A stretch of DNA of 37,419 bases, from contig QYPM01000009.1 in assembly GCA_007280465.1 (NCBI GenBank), positions 1 through 37,419 of the forward strand, written 5' to 3'. Source of the stretch: Nitrosopumilales archaeon. Its GTDB lineage: Archaea > Thermoproteota > Nitrososphaeria > Nitrososphaerales > Nitrosopumilaceae. Each line of letters begins with the position of its first letter. Position 1 is the stretch's first letter. Shown here in pieces: positions 36,085 to 37,419 of the stretch. Position numbers and translations under genes: made by a program. The notes below the pieces were generated by a model that saw nothing but the letters and a program-made list of their open reading frames with translations, made no database searches and was not told where the DNA came from.

Positions 36085-37419
36085 ATGAGTAAAGTGTTAT
36101 TAAAATCAGTTATTCTTCTTGTACTACTTCTTAGTAGTATCTTTACAACATATACAGTACAGCAAGTAAACGCATCTCCTACATTTGTAACTGTGACAAG
36201 TACAAACACAGAAGGAATTACCATACTTTCTATCAGCAATAATGTAGATAGTACGTCAGATGTTGGTTCATTTATTTTACAAATTAATGGTGGTACTTTC
36301 AAATCATTCAAGCTCGATAATGGCTGGGCAGGTATGAAAACTTCACCAACAACTCTCGCATTTAGTGCAATAAATCCACTAAAGCCTGGGAAATCAATAT
36401 CATTCCAAATCAAAACAGACCAGCAAACACCCAATATGACATGGAAAGCATCAGATGTAAACGGTATAGAACTTGGATCTGGTGATATAGGTACTCCAAC
36501 ATCTGGCGGTACTCCAACATCTGGCGGTACTCCAACATCGGGCGGTACTCCACAACAAACAGTACGAGGAATATTAGACACATCGACATTTAGAATAATT
36601 CCCTCAACTCCTGCAATAGGTTCTCATGTGCGTGTAATCGGTTTTAGTTTTTCTTCATCCACTAACCTTGATTTGTATATAGACAATGACAAGATAGGTT
36701 CATTTTCATCTAATGAAAATGGAAATTTTGTCACAACTATTGCTATACCAAATTCTGAACAAGCAGGAAGTGTTAACTTTGTTCTAAAGGATCAACAGGG
36801 CAATCAAAAATCATTTGCTACAAATCTCAAAGTATCGCAACATGGCGGCGTGATTCAGAACGTTCCTCTAACAGTAAATTTTGATCCAATATTTCATAGA
36901 GGCGAAACAAAATTAGTTTCAGGAACTGCAACTCCTGGAATCACTCTAACTTTTACCATCTTCGACTCTAAAGGAAATCCAATAACTACATTGACTGCAC
37001 AGCCTGATAAAAATGGAAATTATTCATTTAAGAGAGTCATTCCTATAGATGCACCATTTGGAAAATATTCGGTAACTATCTCAGATGGAAAAAATCAAGT
37101 TTCTAAAAATTTTAGCATTGTAACAATCCATGCGATTTCAGTCTCAACATCTGCACAAAAATATGATGCAGGTCAAACAGTGGTCATAAATGGCACTTCA
37201 ATTTCAAATCAAATTGTAACCTTTGCCTTTGGAGATCCTACAGGTCACCAAGTTTATTCAAAAGATGCAAATGTAACATCTGATGGTACGGTTTCGGCAG
37301 TATACAAATTAGAAGACTCTGCCATGCACGGAACATATACAATAACTGTTACTCAAGGCAATGATTTAACATCACTTTACTTTGGAGTAGGAGAAGATCC
37401 ATCACCTCCTATTACAGCT
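36085..37419 (+). CDS. Secreted/surface protein with Ig-like repeats (truncated at window end)
   Basis: ATG at 36085 opens a frame without stop to 37419; signal peptide MSKVLLKSVILLVLLLSSIFTTYTVQQVNA, GTPTSG linker repeats, then beta-rich repeats ('PDKNGNYSFKRVIPIDAPFGKYSVTISDGKNQ'). Confidence 0.85.
   Translation, partial: MSKVLLKSVILLVLLLSSIFTTYTVQQVNASPTFVTVTSTNTEGITILSISNNVDSTSDVGSFILQINGGTFKSFKLDNGWAGMKTSPTTLAFSAINPLKPGKSISFQIKTDQQTPNMTWKASDVNGIELGSGDIGTPTSGGTPTSGGTPTSGGTPQQTVRGILDTSTFRIIPSTPAIGSHVRVIGFSFSSSTNLDLYIDNDKIGSFSSNENGNFVTTIAIPNSEQAGSVNFVLKDQQGNQKSFATNLKVSQHGGVIQNVPLTVNFDPIFHRGETKLVSGTATPGITLTFTIFDSKGNPITTLTAQPDKNGNYSFKRVIPIDAPFGKYSVTISDGKNQVSKNFSIVTIHAISVSTSAQKYDAGQTVVINGTSISNQIVTFAFGDPTGHQVYSKDANVTSDGTVSAVYKLEDSAMHGTYTITVTQGNDLTSLYFGVGEDPSPPITA
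36490..36555 (+). repeat. 18-bp tandem repeat (GGTACTCCAACATCTGGC)n, about 3.5 copies, coding GTPTSG
   Basis: Copies at 36490-36507, 36508-36525, 36526-36543 (one substitution), partial from 36544. Confidence 0.95.

Noticed and set aside
36078-36581. 167-aa minus-strand ORF with VGVPPDVGVPPDV repeats
   Set aside because: It is the antisense shadow of the GTPTSG tandem repeat in the secreted-protein gene; no independent support.
1-37419. CRISPR array, IS element or prophage
   Set aside because: No regularly spaced direct repeats, transposase/integrase ORFs or phage structural genes seen; gene content is mostly housekeeping and compact.

Overview
This window is a compact, AT-rich archaeal chromosome segment. 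It is most likely from a thaumarchaeon (Nitrososphaerota): it carries a eukaryote-like topoisomerase IB, an RPC34/TFE-beta-like protein, ribosomal protein S30e, and the L21e-RpoF-DUF655-KsgA-HemK-type operon next to radA. Most of it is housekeeping: GDH, malic enzyme, IDH-like enzyme, pyrD/pyrK, Nop5/fibrillarin, RNase HII, Trm1, RlmE, a MrfA/YprA-like helicase and two tRNAs (one with a likely non-canonical intron). I see no CRISPR array, transposon, prophage or complete defence island, and I cannot claim a new multi-gene system. Items most worth a second look: (1) a one-nucleotide frameshift splitting a small secreted protein (~14062-14437); (2) a 17-bp hairpin plus T-run at 24308-24375 whose G-U wobbles support a +strand transcript; (3) a translationally coupled pair of a possible degenerate zincin-like protein and a SirB1-like transglutaminase-fold protein; (4) an OLD-like AAA/TOPRIM protein with a degenerate TOPRIM motif; (5) an RGG/GAR-like tail on Nop5; (6) an inverted repeat between two divergent TATA-like elements at 5530-5552. 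All calls come from reading the sequence and supplied translations; no searches were run.
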